The translations under genes and the position numbers were made by a program. This document shows positions 6,740 through 16,812 of a stretch of 64,000 nt of DNA, one piece after another (position 1 is the first letter of the stretch; each line of letters opens with the position of its first letter). This DNA is from Thiothrix sp. UBA5583 (GTDB taxonomy: Bacteria; Pseudomonadota; Gammaproteobacteria; Thiotrichales; Thiotrichaceae), in assembly GCA_002425225.1 (NCBI GenBank), contig DILV01000009.1:1-64000 (forward strand), in the 5' to 3' direction. The notes beneath the pieces are model-generated. The model was given only the letters and a program-made list of their open reading frames with translations. It searched no databases and was not told the origin of the DNA.

Positions 6740-9255
6740 TCCCACAAATATGGAAGGATAGGCTGACGGGTATGGTTGCTTACTGGCTACGTGAAACCAG
6801 TCCAGCCACTGCCTATGCTGAAGGGGCAATGCCTGCATCCTTGGCAGATGCTCAGGCATTGATGCAGCGTTATCGTGTGGCAGACCTGCTGCCTTATGAA
6901 GCCTACGATGATGCTACCGGGTTGTTCTACGGCGAGGATGCCGTTGGTTTCATGCTGGAACTGCTTCCGGCAGCCGGTGGGTTGTCCGAAAACCAGGCTA
7001 GGGTCATGAATGGCCTGTTTACCCAAGGGTTGCCGGAGGGGACAGTCATCCAGTTTCTGCTGTATGCGTCACCCGATATAGACCCCATGCTGAAAGCATG
7101 GGTGGATGCACGTACCGAAGGGGGCATCTACCGCCATCTAGCAGAGCGGCGAGCGGCTTATTTCCGTCCTGCAAACTGGCAGTCCTTGTTGTCAGGGCAA
7201 TCCTTGCTGTTGCGCCATTTCCGCTTGTTCATGACGGTCAGCAGGCCGCTCCCTACCAACGCAGGCGAAGAGGTCGGTAGGTTAGTCATAGAGTGGTTAC
7301 AGCGGACGCGGGCCTCTGCTCTTGGCACCTTGCAATCGGCAGAGATGGTGGCGTGGACGGCTGATGCCGGGGCGTTCATCAACTTTCTGGATACAATCCT
7401 GAATCCTGCCCTGCATCATCCACGCCAACTTTTATGGCAGTGTAACAAGCCCCTGCGTGAACAGGTTGTTGCCCCTGATTCCCTCTTGCAGGTGGGGCGT
7501 GACAGTTTTGCACTAATACATGAAGGTGTGCCAGTGGAGGTGATCCCGTTTTCGGTGCGCCAGTATCCGCGAGAGTGGCCTGCGCACAGGATGGCAGAGC
7601 TGATTGGGGATTTTTATGCTAATACCCAACGGTTTGGCGGGCCATTCCTGATGACTACCACGATCCACGTCCCGGATGCGGTGGATGCCGAAAGCAAGGC
7701 TCGCATGAAAGCGGTGAGGGCTACCCAGATGGCTGGTTCCCCCATGGGGCGGTTTATCCCGGCCTGGCGTGAGCGTCAAGAGGAATGGGCTACGACGGGT
7801 AAGCTACTGGATGCAGGCCACCGCATCCTCAATAGCCATTTCCAGCTTGTCCTGTTCGCTCGTGCGGGTGAAGCCGAACAGGTGTGCCAGCAGGCACAGG
7901 GGCTGTTCAGTGCCAAGGGTTGGTCGCTCAGCCGCGACCGCTTCATGCCTTTGCCCGCGTTCCTGTCTGCCTTACCGCTGATGTGTGGGCCTGCTTTTGT
8001 GTCTGAAATGTCACGGATGGGGCGGTTCTCAACTTTCCTGACCAATTCAGTCACCAACACCTTGCCGCTGGTCGCGGAATGGCAAGGCAATCGGCAACCC
8101 TTGTTGTTGCTAGTCGGAAGGCGCGGGCAAGTGATGCACTTTGACCCATTTGCAAACGAGAAGGGCAATTTCAATATTGCGGTAGCGGCTACCTCCGGGG
8201 CAGGCAAGTCATTTCTGACCCAGGAACTGGTGACATCCCTGCTGGGTACGGGTGGGCGCTGCTGGGTGATTGATTCCGGCCGCTCCTACGAGCAGTTATG
8301 CCATTTGGTGGGTGGAGAGTTCATTGCCTTTTCCGACCAGCGCAGCATACGGCTGAACCCATTTACCTGGGTGCAGCGCATGGATATGGAAATGCCGCAA
8401 CTGAAAGACCTGCTGGCGTTGATGGCATCCCCGTCCATGCCATTGGATGCCCTCCAGAAAGCCTATCTAGAAGAAGCGATCCAGCATGAATGGGGGCAGC
8501 AGGGAAATGATGGGGAAATTGCCGGAGTAGCTCAGTGGCTGGAGCAGCACACGGACAGGGCTGCAAATGAAGTGGGGCAAATGCTGTACCCTTACGCTAA
8601 GGGAACCTATGCCCGCATTTTCCGTGGCAAGGCCAATATCAACCTGGATAACCCGTTTGTGGTGCTGGAGCTGGGGGAGCTGGACAGCAAGCCCGACCTG
8701 CAACAGGTGGTATTGCTGTTGTTAATCATGCAGATCACCGAAGCCATGTACCTAGGCAACCGCAGCCAGCGCAAGCTGTGCATCATTGATGAGGCGTGGC
8801 GTTTGATGGGCAGTGGCAATGCCGGTGAGTTTGTGGAACGTGGCTACCGTACCGCTCGCAAGTTCGGCGGGGCGTTCATGACCATAACCCAAGCACTGGG
8901 GGATTACCATGCGTCATCCACCGCCCAAGCAGCTTTGCAGAACTCTGACTGGGTGTTGCTGTTGCGCCAGAAGCCTGAAACCATCGCTGCTGCCGAAAAA
9001 CATGGACACATGTTGATGGATGGAGGATTGAAACGCCTGCTGTTATCGCTTGACACCCAAGCGGGAAAGTATTCCGAGGTGGCGATCCGTGGCCCTAATG
9101 GCACAGCAGTGGGACGCCTGATCGTAGACCCGTTTACAGAAAAACTTTACTCCACCAAAGCCCAAGAAGTGCAGGCCATCCGGGACATGCAGACTGCTGG
9201 TCTGTCGCTCGCGGATGCTCTGGAACGGCTGGTGGCCAGCGCCCAGCGACACTAA
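6736..9255 (+). CDS. traC: Type-F conjugation ATPase TraC (VirB4 family)
   Basis: A 839-aa cytoplasmic ATPase. Walker A (TSGAGKS) is at about residues 485-493 and Walker B (LCIIDEAWRLM) near 680-690. The family's N-terminal TraC domain and the C-terminal RKFGGAFMTITQ and RQKPETIAAAEKHG blocks are present. TraC drives pilus assembly at the inner membrane. The upstream in-frame GTG at 6724 is less likely because ATG 6736 overlaps the traV stop in the usual ATGA arrangement. Length is typical. Confidence 0.95.
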   Translation: MIPQIWKDRLTGMVAYWLRETSPATAYAEGAMPASLADAQALMQRYRVADLLPYEAYDDATGLFYGEDAVGFMLELLPAAGGLSENQARVMNGLFTQGLPEGTVIQFLLYASPDIDPMLKAWVDARTEGGIYRHLAERRAAYFRPANWQSLLSGQSLLLRHFRLFMTVSRPLPTNAGEEVGRLVIEWLQRTRASALGTLQSAEMVAWTADAGAFINFLDTILNPALHHPRQLLWQCNKPLREQVVAPDSLLQVGRDSFALIHEGVPVEVIPFSVRQYPREWPAHRMAELIGDFYANTQRFGGPFLMTTTIHVPDAVDAESKARMKAVRATQMAGSPMGRFIPAWRERQEEWATTGKLLDAGHRILNSHFQLVLFARAGEAEQVCQQAQGLFSAKGWSLSRDRFMPLPAFLSALPLMCGPAFVSEMSRMGRFSTFLTNSVTNTLPLVAEWQGNRQPLLLLVGRRGQVMHFDPFANEKGNFNIAVAATSGAGKSFLTQELVTSLLGTGGRCWVIDSGRSYEQLCHLVGGEFIAFSDQRSIRLNPFTWVQRMDMEMPQLKDLLALMASPSMPLDALQKAYLEEAIQHEWGQQGNDGEIAGVAQWLEQHTDRAANEVGQMLYPYAKGTYARIFRGKANINLDNPFVVLELGELDSKPDLQQVVLLLLIMQITEAMYLGNRSQRKLCIIDEAWRLMGSGNAGEFVERGYRTARKFGGAFMTITQALGDYHASSTAQAALQNSDWVLLLRQKPETIAAAEKHGHMLMDGGLKRLLLSLDTQAGKYSEVAIRGPNGTAVGRLIVDPFTEKLYSTKAQEVQAIRDMQTAGLSLADALERLVASAQRH

Positions 9256-9268
9256 ACAAGGGGGGGAT

Positions 9269-9724
9269 ATGCAACGGTTGGCAAAGTTTTCTGAGTCCAT
9301 CAGGCCGTGGGTTACGCTTATCGGAGCGGGCTTTACGGGCGCATTGGTTGCGTTACTCTTGGTGCGTATCTGGTTTCCGCCACCTGTCTTTATCCGGCTG
9401 GATTTGGCTGCCCTGGTGGCGGAACAGGTGCAGGTGCTGGCCTCCCGGCAGGATGATGGTGGCGCTACCAGGACACAGTTGGCGGCTGCCTTTGCCCAGC
9501 AACTGGATGTGCAATCCAGGGCAATGGCGGAGGAATACCATGCCGTGGTGCTGGTGGCACCCGCTGTTGTGGCGGGGGTTCCCGACCTGACTGGTGAACT
9601 GCGCCAGCGGATGGTGGCTGCCATGGGCAGCCCAGGGGTTCAATCTGATGCGCCAGCGGTGGCACTGCCCGTACAGCCCCCGCTGGCACAGCAGCCTGTT
9701 TTTAGTACAGGTGGACAACCATGA
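9269..9724 (+). CDS. trbI: Type-F conjugation protein TrbI
   Basis: A 151-aa protein with one N-terminal membrane helix (TLIGAGFTGALVALLLVRIW) and a periplasmic coiled region. A VVLVAPAVVAGVPDLT motif near the middle is typical of TrbI, which influences pilus retraction and outgrowth in F. ATG 9269 follows a strong AAGGGGGGG site; the longer upstream frame overlaps traC in a different frame and lacks a good start. The end overlaps the next gene by 4 bases. Confidence 0.85.
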   Translation: MQRLAKFSESIRPWVTLIGAGFTGALVALLLVRIWFPPPVFIRLDLAALVAEQVQVLASRQDDGGATRTQLAAAFAQQLDVQSRAMAEEYHAVVLVAPAVVAGVPDLTGELRQRMVAAMGSPGVQSDAPAVALPVQPPLAQQPVFSTGGQP

Positions 9725-10257
9725 CCCGCTGGGATCAGCCCGCTTTTCGTGCCTTCCTTGGGCGGTTCGCCTGCTTGGCTATGTTGATGGTATGCCTTGC
9801 GGGTGTGTTGGCTAGCCTGCCTTGGTTCGTCTCTCCGTATGCCCGTTTCGGCCTTAATTTGAGTACCAGCCTGCCAGGGTGGGTTTATGTGGTATCTCTA
9901 GGGCAAACTGCCAACCTCAAGCCTGGCGACCTCATCGGTTTTTACCCCCCCAAAAACTCGTTCTACCCAACTGCTTTCTTGTTCATCAAACAGGTGGCAG
10001 GCGTGCCTGGGGATGTGGTGGTTTTTGGGGAAGATTACCCCATGGGCACGGATTTCAGCATCAATGGCCAACCTATGGGTACTGCTAAAGCCTTCTCCAG
10101 TGGTGGTATTGCATTGCCCCACAGCGCGGGTGGGGTGATCCCGCCTGGGTCGGTGTTTGTGTGGACGCCGAACCCGGATTCGTTTGACTCCCGGTATGCC
10201 GAGATTGACCTGATAACCGAGGACAAGGTGGTGGGGCGTGCTTTCCGTATTTTCTAA
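9721..10257 (+). CDS. Conjugative-transfer signal peptidase (S26 family, TraF/TrhF type)
   Basis: A 178-aa membrane-anchored serine peptidase. The N-terminal helix at about residues 18-36 precedes the catalytic Ser region (LNLSTSLPGWVY) and the catalytic Lys in FIKQVAGVPGD near residue 88. The family box SRYAEIDLI and the GRAFRI end follow. Related enzymes on RP4 and SXT-type elements process prepilin, so the likely substrate is the pilin encoded at 2660. The symbol is left empty to avoid confusion with the thioredoxin-like TraF downstream. Confidence 0.88.
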   Translation: MTRWDQPAFRAFLGRFACLAMLMVCLAGVLASLPWFVSPYARFGLNLSTSLPGWVYVVSLGQTANLKPGDLIGFYPPKNSFYPTAFLFIKQVAGVPGDVVVFGEDYPMGTDFSINGQPMGTAKAFSSGGIALPHSAGGVIPPGSVFVWTPNPDSFDSRYAEIDLITEDKVVGRAFRIF

Positions 10258-10261
10258 ACCT

Positions 10262-10897
10262 ATGATCTGGGTCATCCCCGGATTGTTGCTGTTATGGCTG
10301 GCACCAAGTTGGGCAACACCTGCCCCGGAATCCCATGACCTTGGGGTGATGGGCAAAGTGTATCCGGTACAGGAGCGCAGCCTGCTGGATGTGCTGATGG
10401 CCCGCTTGCGGCAGGCACAGCAGGCGGGGGAACTGGACAAGGTTGAGGAGGATGCCCGGCAACGTTGGCAAGCGTATGCCCAGGAGCCACCCGGAAAGCA
10501 TTACCCGCGTGCGCCCCAAGCCCGTACCCGCACGCTTGACATGACCCTGACCTTGGAAAACGACTTATCTGATGCCGATGGTGCTGTGTTTGCCAAAGCG
10601 GGTACAAAAGTCAACCCGTTGGCGATGATGCAGTTATCCAAAGACATCGTATTGTTTGATGGCACGGATACCGCGCAATTAGCTTGGGCAAAACAGTACA
10701 TCACTTCCAGCCAGCGCCCAGTAAAGCCAATCCTGACTGCCGGAAAAGTGCTGCAACTGATGCAGGACTGGAAAACCCCGCTGTGGTTTGATCAGGGCGG
10801 GTATCTGGCTAAACGTTTCCGTATTGAGTCCCTGCCGGTGGTGTTGCGTCAGCAAGGCCAGGTGCTGGTGTTGGAAGAGGTGGTGGTACATGACTAG
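10262..10897 (+). CDS. traW: Type-F conjugation protein TraW
   Basis: About 211 aa with an N-terminal signal peptide (cleavage near SWATP). TraW blocks include the DLGVMGKVYPVQERSLLD start of the mature protein and the C-terminal GGYLAKRFRIESLPVVLRQ. It is a periplasmic protein needed for pilus assembly together with TrbC and TraU. An in-frame GTG at 10238 would add 8 residues and overlap the upstream gene; ATG 10262 gives a normal signal peptide, so I prefer it. The end overlaps traU by 8 bases. Confidence 0.9.
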   Translation: MIWVIPGLLLLWLAPSWATPAPESHDLGVMGKVYPVQERSLLDVLMARLRQAQQAGELDKVEEDARQRWQAYAQEPPGKHYPRAPQARTRTLDMTLTLENDLSDADGAVFAKAGTKVNPLAMMQLSKDIVLFDGTDTAQLAWAKQYITSSQRPVKPILTAGKVLQLMQDWKTPLWFDQGGYLAKRFRIESLPVVLRQQGQVLVLEEVVVHD

Positions 10898-11867
10898 GCG
10901 CCTCATCATGTTGCTGCTTATCCTGGTGGTTACACTGCCTGCATTGGTACAAGCCAATACCTGCCAGGGCAAGTTCCCCAACCCGCTCACGGACATTTAC
11001 TGGAAGGGGATTTTCCCGCTGCGTATCGGCCCGTTGTCCGCCAGTTTTGGGCAGGAAGATTATGGTGACACGCCACCGCTGATTTGCACCTGTCCGGCAC
11101 CAGCGCCAATTTTCGTGCGAATCGGGATCGGCATCAGTTTCTGGGAGCCTGCCAGGGTTGCCGAAGTGGTGAAAAAGCCGTTTTGTTCCCCCCTGCTGGG
11201 CGGGGCTACGCTGGGGGATTACGGCATTGCCCAAGGCACAAATGATGCCAGCGATGAACGCAAGGCCATGTACCATGCCCACTATTACATCTATCCGGTC
11301 TTGGCGTGGCTGAACCTGCTGACCAGTGTCACCTGTGTGCAGGCTGAGAGCTTCGACATGCTGTACCTGACCGAGCTTGACCCGTTATGGCAGGACGATG
11401 AACTCAATACCCTGTTAAGCCCGGAAGCTGCCCTGTTCGCTAACCCTGTGGCACAGGCAGCCTGCGGAGCCGATTGTGTGGCAGCTACGGCTGGATTTTC
11501 CCGGCAGGAGCTGTTCTGGTGTGCAGGTTGTCAGGGGTCGAATTACCCAATGACAGGCAGCAGCCATCATCACACGGGCGGGGTGGAATCTTCTACCCTG
11601 ATGACGGAAAGGATGCTCACGAAGATGCACAAGCAACTGCTGGCACTCAACACCAGCACCAATGCTGCCATGTGCCAAAGCAAGCCTGCCCCGGTCGTCA
11701 TGAAAAACCAGTACAAGATGCAGATGCTGTACCCCATCCCGGCGACCCAACAAAAGCCCCAAACCTTTGGGCGTACCACGATGGTCAGCGGTGCGGGCAA
11801 GGAGTTTCCGGGACGGGAGGATTTTGCTTACCTGATATTCAGGAGACGCCTATGCTGCGCTTTTTAA
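10890..11867 (+). CDS. traU: Type-F conjugation protein TraU
   Basis: A 325-aa periplasmic protein with a signal peptide (residues 1-21) and many Cys residues. Family blocks CQGKFPNPLTDIYWKGIFP, CTCPAPAPIFVRIGI and the late CAGCQGSNYPMTG are present. TraU acts in DNA transfer and mating-pair stability. ATG 10890 was chosen because the longer frame upstream has no signal peptide. The end overlaps trbC by 16 bases. Confidence 0.94.
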   Translation: MTRRLIMLLLILVVTLPALVQANTCQGKFPNPLTDIYWKGIFPLRIGPLSASFGQEDYGDTPPLICTCPAPAPIFVRIGIGISFWEPARVAEVVKKPFCSPLLGGATLGDYGIAQGTNDASDERKAMYHAHYYIYPVLAWLNLLTSVTCVQAESFDMLYLTELDPLWQDDELNTLLSPEAALFANPVAQAACGADCVAATAGFSRQELFWCAGCQGSNYPMTGSSHHHTGGVESSTLMTERMLTKMHKQLLALNTSTNAAMCQSKPAPVVMKNQYKMQMLYPIPATQQKPQTFGRTTMVSGAGKEFPGREDFAYLIFRRRLCCAF

Positions 11868-12568
11868 TCCTGCCATTATGGGTTGCCCTGCTGCCGGGTA
11901 TTGCCACCGGACAACCTATCCCAGTGGATACGCCAGCACCCGGCTGGCAGGAAGCTCTCCAAGCACTGGACAGTGGCGGCGTGCCTGTCCCGGCCTTGCC
12001 TGATTGGGCAGAAGTCAGGCAAGTGGGTGTTGTCCAGCAACAGCAGGCCCAGTCTGTGATCGACAGGCTGATGGCTGATGCCATCACGTTCCCTTCCACA
12101 CCGCAGCAACCACTTGTACCGTTGGTATTCGTGTCAATGTCGATGCCTAATGCCAGCTTACGCCTGTTGTTGGCAGATGCTGCCAAAATCGGTGCGCAAC
12201 TGGTGCTGAACGGGTTGGTGGATGATGATGTCCAAGCCACGGCTGGGCGCTTGCTGGAAATCCAGGGGATTGACCCCAAGGCAACCAGCCTGCCAGACGG
12301 GATGCAGGCCGTGGCAGGTATGGTTATTGACCCGACTCTGTTCTCGCGCCTGGGTATCCGGCAAGTGCCCACCTTTGTACTGCCTGCCGTGCCACCAGCC
12401 GCTTGCGTGGAAGGTCAGGGTTGCCCGGTTTTTCGGCATGTCCGTCTCAGCGGTGATGTCCGTCTGGCGTATGCCCTGGAACAGTTTGCAGGCTACCTCA
12501 AGGATGTACCGGACTGGCAGACCCCTGTCCAGCAGTGGTTAAAGGTATTGCAGGGGGGGACGCCATGA
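11852..12568 (+). CDS. trbC: Type-F conjugation protein TrbC (thioredoxin-fold pilus assembly factor)
   Basis: About 238 aa with an exported N-terminus. The C-terminal half shows the TrbC_Ftype pattern: VFVSMSMPNASLRLL, then ADAAKIGAQLVLNGL and a thioredoxin-like cis-Pro region RQVPTFVLP. No CXXC active site is present in the fold, consistent with a structural role. A Cys pair (ACVEGQGC) follows later. The start was set at ATG 11852 (signal peptide MLRFLILPLWVALLPG), after AGGAGA. It overlaps the traN ATG by 4 bases. Confidence 0.9.
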   Translation: MLRFLILPLWVALLPGIATGQPIPVDTPAPGWQEALQALDSGGVPVPALPDWAEVRQVGVVQQQQAQSVIDRLMADAITFPSTPQQPLVPLVFVSMSMPNASLRLLLADAAKIGAQLVLNGLVDDDVQATAGRLLEIQGIDPKATSLPDGMQAVAGMVIDPTLFSRLGIRQVPTFVLPAVPPAACVEGQGCPVFRHVRLSGDVRLAYALEQFAGYLKDVPDWQTPVQQWLKVLQGGTP

Positions 12569-14427
12569 ATATGGGCGGCATCCATCCCAGGCTTTTGGCA
12601 GCCATCATCACCTTGTCCAGGGTATTAGTGCTGGCGATGCTGTTATGGTTAGTGCTGATCCTGCAAGCCTTGGCTGACCCTGCCCAGACGGCTGCGCTGG
12701 AAGCTGGCAAACAATTCGGTAGTACTGGCGTGTCCAGTTTTACCTTGCCAGGCGTAACATCTGACTCCCTGCCGGGGTTTGTCACAGGCAATCCCGAAGA
12801 AGTACAGCATCAAAGTGCCGGAATGGGGCTGGAAGACAAAGCTCGGTCAGTGTTGTTCTCTGCCTCCCCGGACAATGCCAGTGGGCAGACCCTCCACAGC
12901 ATCCTCAACCGTCCAGTTTTCAAACTGGGCAGGGATGATCCACTGGTGGGAAAAACTGACCAGTTACTGGCAGATGCAGGGAAGATAGGGGCAGATAGCG
13001 GGTGCAGGCAGGTGGTGGTCACTGATCCGATACGGATGGGAGTCGATACCTGCATGGAATATCTGAAACCGGAGATGGTTCAGTGTAAACGTACCTTGGA
13101 AACAGTCTGTAAAGTACGCGATGACTGCTTAAATAGCGTTCAAATATCTCCGTTAATGACAGATATTGGCATTATCCCTGTTTTGTCAGGGGATACCCTG
13201 ACTATCACATATACGCCAGCGACCACGTACTGGTGGCATTGGTGGTGGCAAGCACGCTGGGAATTTTCCAAGTTGGACAATATCAGGGCAATTCGCCTAG
13301 AAACAGATGGACGGGCGGTATGGATAGATACAAATAGCAACTCTACGGTTATAGGTAGTTACGGTGCCTATTATGGGCATGGGTCTGACCTGACAGGGTT
13401 ATTCAAGGCCAGTCCGTATTTTTCTATCTGGAAACTGGATGAAGCCATACCTATCCGGTTTGTGGTGAGTATGGATTGTCAATGTAGCCAGTGGGAAGAT
13501 GTTTGGGGCAATGATTGTATCCCATATACAAGCAACCCCGCTTGTGAGGTGCAGTCCAGTGCCTGCACGGATACTGTCAATCCCCACCAGGTGGATGGGG
13601 AGGATGTCAGCCGTGACTGTTGGCAATACACAGATACCTACCAGTGTTACAACAGTCAGGATCAGCGGGGAGAGGATGATTATTGTGCGGAGCTGCGCAA
13701 GGCGGGCTGCACCCAAACCGGCTCGCACTGTGACGAAACCTTGTACGGGCGTTGTGTGGCTTGGGAACAAACCTACCAATGTACGGCTTCCGGCAATCAG
13801 CGCACCATTGAGGACTGTTCAGGGCAAGCGTTCTGCATGGATGGGGATAAATGTTTTGACAGCAGCTATGCGCCTAACGGTGATTTTGGTCAGGCAGCCA
13901 GCTACCTAAGTTCAGCGGAAAGTGCGGCCAAAGATTTTGATACCAGCAACATGCTTATTTTTTCGGGGCAGAATTATAAATGCAAAAAGACAGCCTTGGG
14001 GTTTAAGAACTGTTGCAGGGATTCTGGCTGGGGAATCGGCTGGAACCTGACCCAGTGTTCCGAAAGTGAAATTATTCTGGGTGAAAAACAGGCGGCGGGT
14101 TTGTGCCATTTCGTGGGGACGTACAAGGATAAATCCCTGTTCCCCAACCGTTATAACGTTTCATGTTGTTTCAACTCTAAGCTGGCACGCATCATCCATG
14201 AACAGGGACGGTCTTATGTGCCACTGGACTGGGGTAGCGCTCGGAATCCAGTCTGCCGTGGATTTACCCCGGATGAACTGGCACGGGTTGATTTTGGGAA
14301 ACTGGATTTCAGTGAGTTCTTCGCAGATGCACTGACCAATGCGGACAAGGCGATCAAGCCGGGGATGGATAACCTCAGTGACCTGATCAAGGACAAGATT
14401 CTCCAGCAGTTGCCCGGCAAGCGGTGA
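12565..14427 (+). CDS. traN: Mating-pair stabilisation adhesin TraN
   Basis: A 620-aa outer-membrane protein with an N-terminal signal (residues 8-36) and many Cys residues clustered in the middle and C-terminal parts (for example CQCSQWEDVWGNDC, CNYS-like and CCFNSKLARIIHEQGR motifs). TraN on the donor surface stabilises mating pairs and sets recipient specificity through a variable tip. The central region (about residues 190-300) has poor similarity to anything I recognise and may be that tip. Overlaps neighbours on both sides by 4 bases. Confidence 0.93.
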   Translation: MNMGGIHPRLLAAIITLSRVLVLAMLLWLVLILQALADPAQTAALEAGKQFGSTGVSSFTLPGVTSDSLPGFVTGNPEEVQHQSAGMGLEDKARSVLFSASPDNASGQTLHSILNRPVFKLGRDDPLVGKTDQLLADAGKIGADSGCRQVVVTDPIRMGVDTCMEYLKPEMVQCKRTLETVCKVRDDCLNSVQISPLMTDIGIIPVLSGDTLTITYTPATTYWWHWWWQARWEFSKLDNIRAIRLETDGRAVWIDTNSNSTVIGSYGAYYGHGSDLTGLFKASPYFSIWKLDEAIPIRFVVSMDCQCSQWEDVWGNDCIPYTSNPACEVQSSACTDTVNPHQVDGEDVSRDCWQYTDTYQCYNSQDQRGEDDYCAELRKAGCTQTGSHCDETLYGRCVAWEQTYQCTASGNQRTIEDCSGQAFCMDGDKCFDSSYAPNGDFGQAASYLSSAESAAKDFDTSNMLIFSGQNYKCKKTALGFKNCCRDSGWGIGWNLTQCSESEIILGEKQAAGLCHFVGTYKDKSLFPNRYNVSCCFNSKLARIIHEQGRSYVPLDWGSARNPVCRGFTPDELARVDFGKLDFSEFFADALTNADKAIKPGMDNLSDLIKDKILQQLPGKR

Positions 14428-15332
14428 ATACTATGATGAAGTACCCCGCCATTGCCCTGTTGATGCTGTTCAATCTGCCATCCCTGATCCATGCTAGTCC
14501 GGTGGTGGGGGAGGGAGATGCCCTTGCCCCAATACCGTACTACCAGTCGGGTGAGCAGGGGTGGTTCTGGTATGCACAGCCACCTGCCAATCCTGACAAA
14601 CCGGAGCCACCCGAGGAACAACCAGCAGCGGTGATGTCAGTATCGCCTGCCAAACCAGCGGAAGACACCAATGATCCGTTGGTACAGATGAAGCAGGTGC
14701 AAGAGGCGATTGAACGGGCGCAGGCACGGGCAGTGCTAGACCCGACCCCAGCCAACGTGCAGGCGTTCATGGTGGTGAATGCCCAGGCGCAAGCCCAGGC
14801 AGCGCGGTTCGCCGAAACATGGCAGCAAGTGTTGTGGCAGACCCCGCAACTGGATTACCGGCTGGTTAAACCAACCGATGACCAGGCTATCCATGCCTAC
14901 AATGACGCCAAGCTGGCAATTAATGAGGATTTCTTGCGCTCAGCCAGCCAGCAATACGGGTTATTCTTTTTCTTCCGCAGCACCTGCCCGTACTGCCACA
15001 AGCTGGCTCCGATCCTCAAGCAGTTTGCCACACAATACGGTTTTAATATCGTAGCGGTATCCCTGGATGGACAGGGTTTGCCGGAATTCCCGGATTTCAA
15101 GACCAGCCAGCAAGTGGCGGTTGAGTTGAAGGTGGAGGCAGTACCAGCCCTGTTCCTGGTGGAACCCAGAAAGCGTGACATCCAACCCATCAGTTACGGC
15201 TTCATCACCTGGGATGAGCTGCGTACCCGTATCTACACGGTACTCAACAAGCACAGTGCTAACCCACAGCAAGCCCAGCAGGATAGCCGTGAGGCGTGGT
15301 TAAAAACCCAACCCAACCCGATCCAGCCATGA
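14424..15332 (+). CDS. traF: Type-F conjugation protein TraF (thioredoxin-like, CPYC)
   Basis: About 302 aa from GTG 14424 (GTGA overlap with traN); an ATG pair at 14433 is an alternative start. The signal peptide is followed by a Pro/Glu-rich linker and a C-terminal thioredoxin fold with FFFRSTCPYCHKLAP (active-site CPYC near residue 190) and the cis-Pro region EAVPALFLV. A CXXC is expected to be redox active; F-plasmid TraF lacks it. It probably supports disulfide formation in Cys-rich TraN and TraU. Confidence 0.93.
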   Translation: MNTMMKYPAIALLMLFNLPSLIHASPVVGEGDALAPIPYYQSGEQGWFWYAQPPANPDKPEPPEEQPAAVMSVSPAKPAEDTNDPLVQMKQVQEAIERAQARAVLDPTPANVQAFMVVNAQAQAQAARFAETWQQVLWQTPQLDYRLVKPTDDQAIHAYNDAKLAINEDFLRSASQQYGLFFFFRSTCPYCHKLAPILKQFATQYGFNIVAVSLDGQGLPEFPDFKTSQQVAVELKVEAVPALFLVEPRKRDIQPISYGFITWDELRTRIYTVLNKHSANPQQAQQDSREAWLKTQPNPIQP

Positions 15333-15345
15333 CAGGAGGCCAAAC

Positions 15346-16788
15346 ATGAAAACTCTCAGGTTGCTGACACACACACTGCGGGTATGGGTAATCGCCGTAT
15401 TCTTGGCAGGCACTGCCCAGGCTGATCTCGCCAGCGACATGGGCAGTTTTTTTGATGACCTGAACTATGCCAATGTCACCCCTGGTGGGGCTTACAAGGG
15501 ACAGAGTGCCACTTACTACACGGGTGGCTCGGCTTTTGTACGGGTGCCTGCTCGTACCTATACCCTAGGTAGTATCCAGTTTCCCTCCTTCCGTGCCGGG
15601 TGTGGCGGGATCGACCTGTTTGCCGGTGGTTTTTCCTTCATCAACAAGGAACAACTGGTGGCTATGTTACGTAACATAGGCTCAGCCGCTGTCAGTTATG
15701 GCTTTATGGTTGGGATGCGATCCTTGTCACCGCAATTGACTGCTACCCTGGAAAAACTCCAGGACTGGTCACAGCAGTTCAACAATTTCCAGATTAATTC
15801 CTGTGAGGAGGGTGCCAGATTGGTTGGTGGGGCATTGAGCCAATTCAGCCGTGAAAAGTCAGCCTGCCTTGCCCAGAAAACAGCCCCGGCTGCCCAAGGC
15901 GGGCAGGGCATGAGCCATGCCGAGGCACTGATGGCCTGTACCACGGGCGGTGAGCGCAACAGCACCAATAATAATGGTGATCCCAACTCGCCTGCCAGCA
16001 TCATCAATGCCACCGAGGGCAATGTGGCATGGCGGGCGCTGATGAAGAATGCCTTCTTCAGTAGCAATACGGCTGTGGCAGAGGTGATGATGAACCTCTC
16101 CGGGACAGTTGTTACCTACAAGAATGGTGTCGGTGATGATGCCCTGACTATCTCCCATACCGTTCCTTCCATTTTGATGGAGGGTAAGGGGATACAGTTG
16201 CTGAATACCCTGTTGCAGGGTGGAAGTGTCCCTATCGTCGGTTGTGCGGATGGTTTCGGTGAAATGCAGTGCCGTGATGTAACAGCGGGGCGCACAGTGA
16301 ACATTCCTGCCCCGCAGGCACTGGTGACGCGGGTACAGAACATCTTGCAAGCTATCGACAAAAACATCACTACGGATGACAAGCTCAGCGCGGAACAACA
16401 AGGCTTGTTGGCTTCAACTTCCTTGCCTGTTTACAAGTATCTGACGGTACAAGCTGTCTATTTGCCGGGTACGGCTTCCAACACGGTGGATACCTATGCT
16501 CTGTTGATTGCCAAGGACATCCTTGCCACCTATCTCAATGACCTGTTGGGTAAAGTGACCGCATCATCAGCCCTGATCAAATCCAATGAGAAAGATGATG
16601 CAAAATTCCAGGCATTCAAGGACGGTATCTTTCAGGCGCGAAGCGAGATCCGCAAATACAAGGATGATGTGGGTAAGGCATTTGATGATGCCCTGACATT
16701 TTCTGCCAGTGTGCAGAACCAGGAGAAAGCCATCCTAGGCAATTTGACGCCCGGCTTGTTCCAGTCGGTCATGTTTGGTGTCAACTGA
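15346..16788 (+). CDS. traH: Type-F conjugation protein TraH
   Basis: A 480-aa exported protein (signal residues 1-27). TraH family blocks: ADLASDMGSFFDDLNYANVT, an aromatic GGSAFVRVPARTYTLGSIQF stretch, CGGIDLFAGGFSFINKEQL, and a C-terminal coiled coil (about residues 405-470). TraH helps pilus assembly and retraction as part of an outer-membrane complex. A good AGGAGG site precedes ATG. Confidence 0.95.
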   Translation: MKTLRLLTHTLRVWVIAVFLAGTAQADLASDMGSFFDDLNYANVTPGGAYKGQSATYYTGGSAFVRVPARTYTLGSIQFPSFRAGCGGIDLFAGGFSFINKEQLVAMLRNIGSAAVSYGFMVGMRSLSPQLTATLEKLQDWSQQFNNFQINSCEEGARLVGGALSQFSREKSACLAQKTAPAAQGGQGMSHAEALMACTTGGERNSTNNNGDPNSPASIINATEGNVAWRALMKNAFFSSNTAVAEVMMNLSGTVVTYKNGVGDDALTISHTVPSILMEGKGIQLLNTLLQGGSVPIVGCADGFGEMQCRDVTAGRTVNIPAPQALVTRVQNILQAIDKNITTDDKLSAEQQGLLASTSLPVYKYLTVQAVYLPGTASNTVDTYALLIAKDILATYLNDLLGKVTASSALIKSNEKDDAKFQAFKDGIFQARSEIRKYKDDVGKAFDDALTFSASVQNQEKAILGNLTPGLFQSVMFGVN

Positions 16789-16812
16789 TAATAACAAGCT
16801 GGGGGGAGTGCA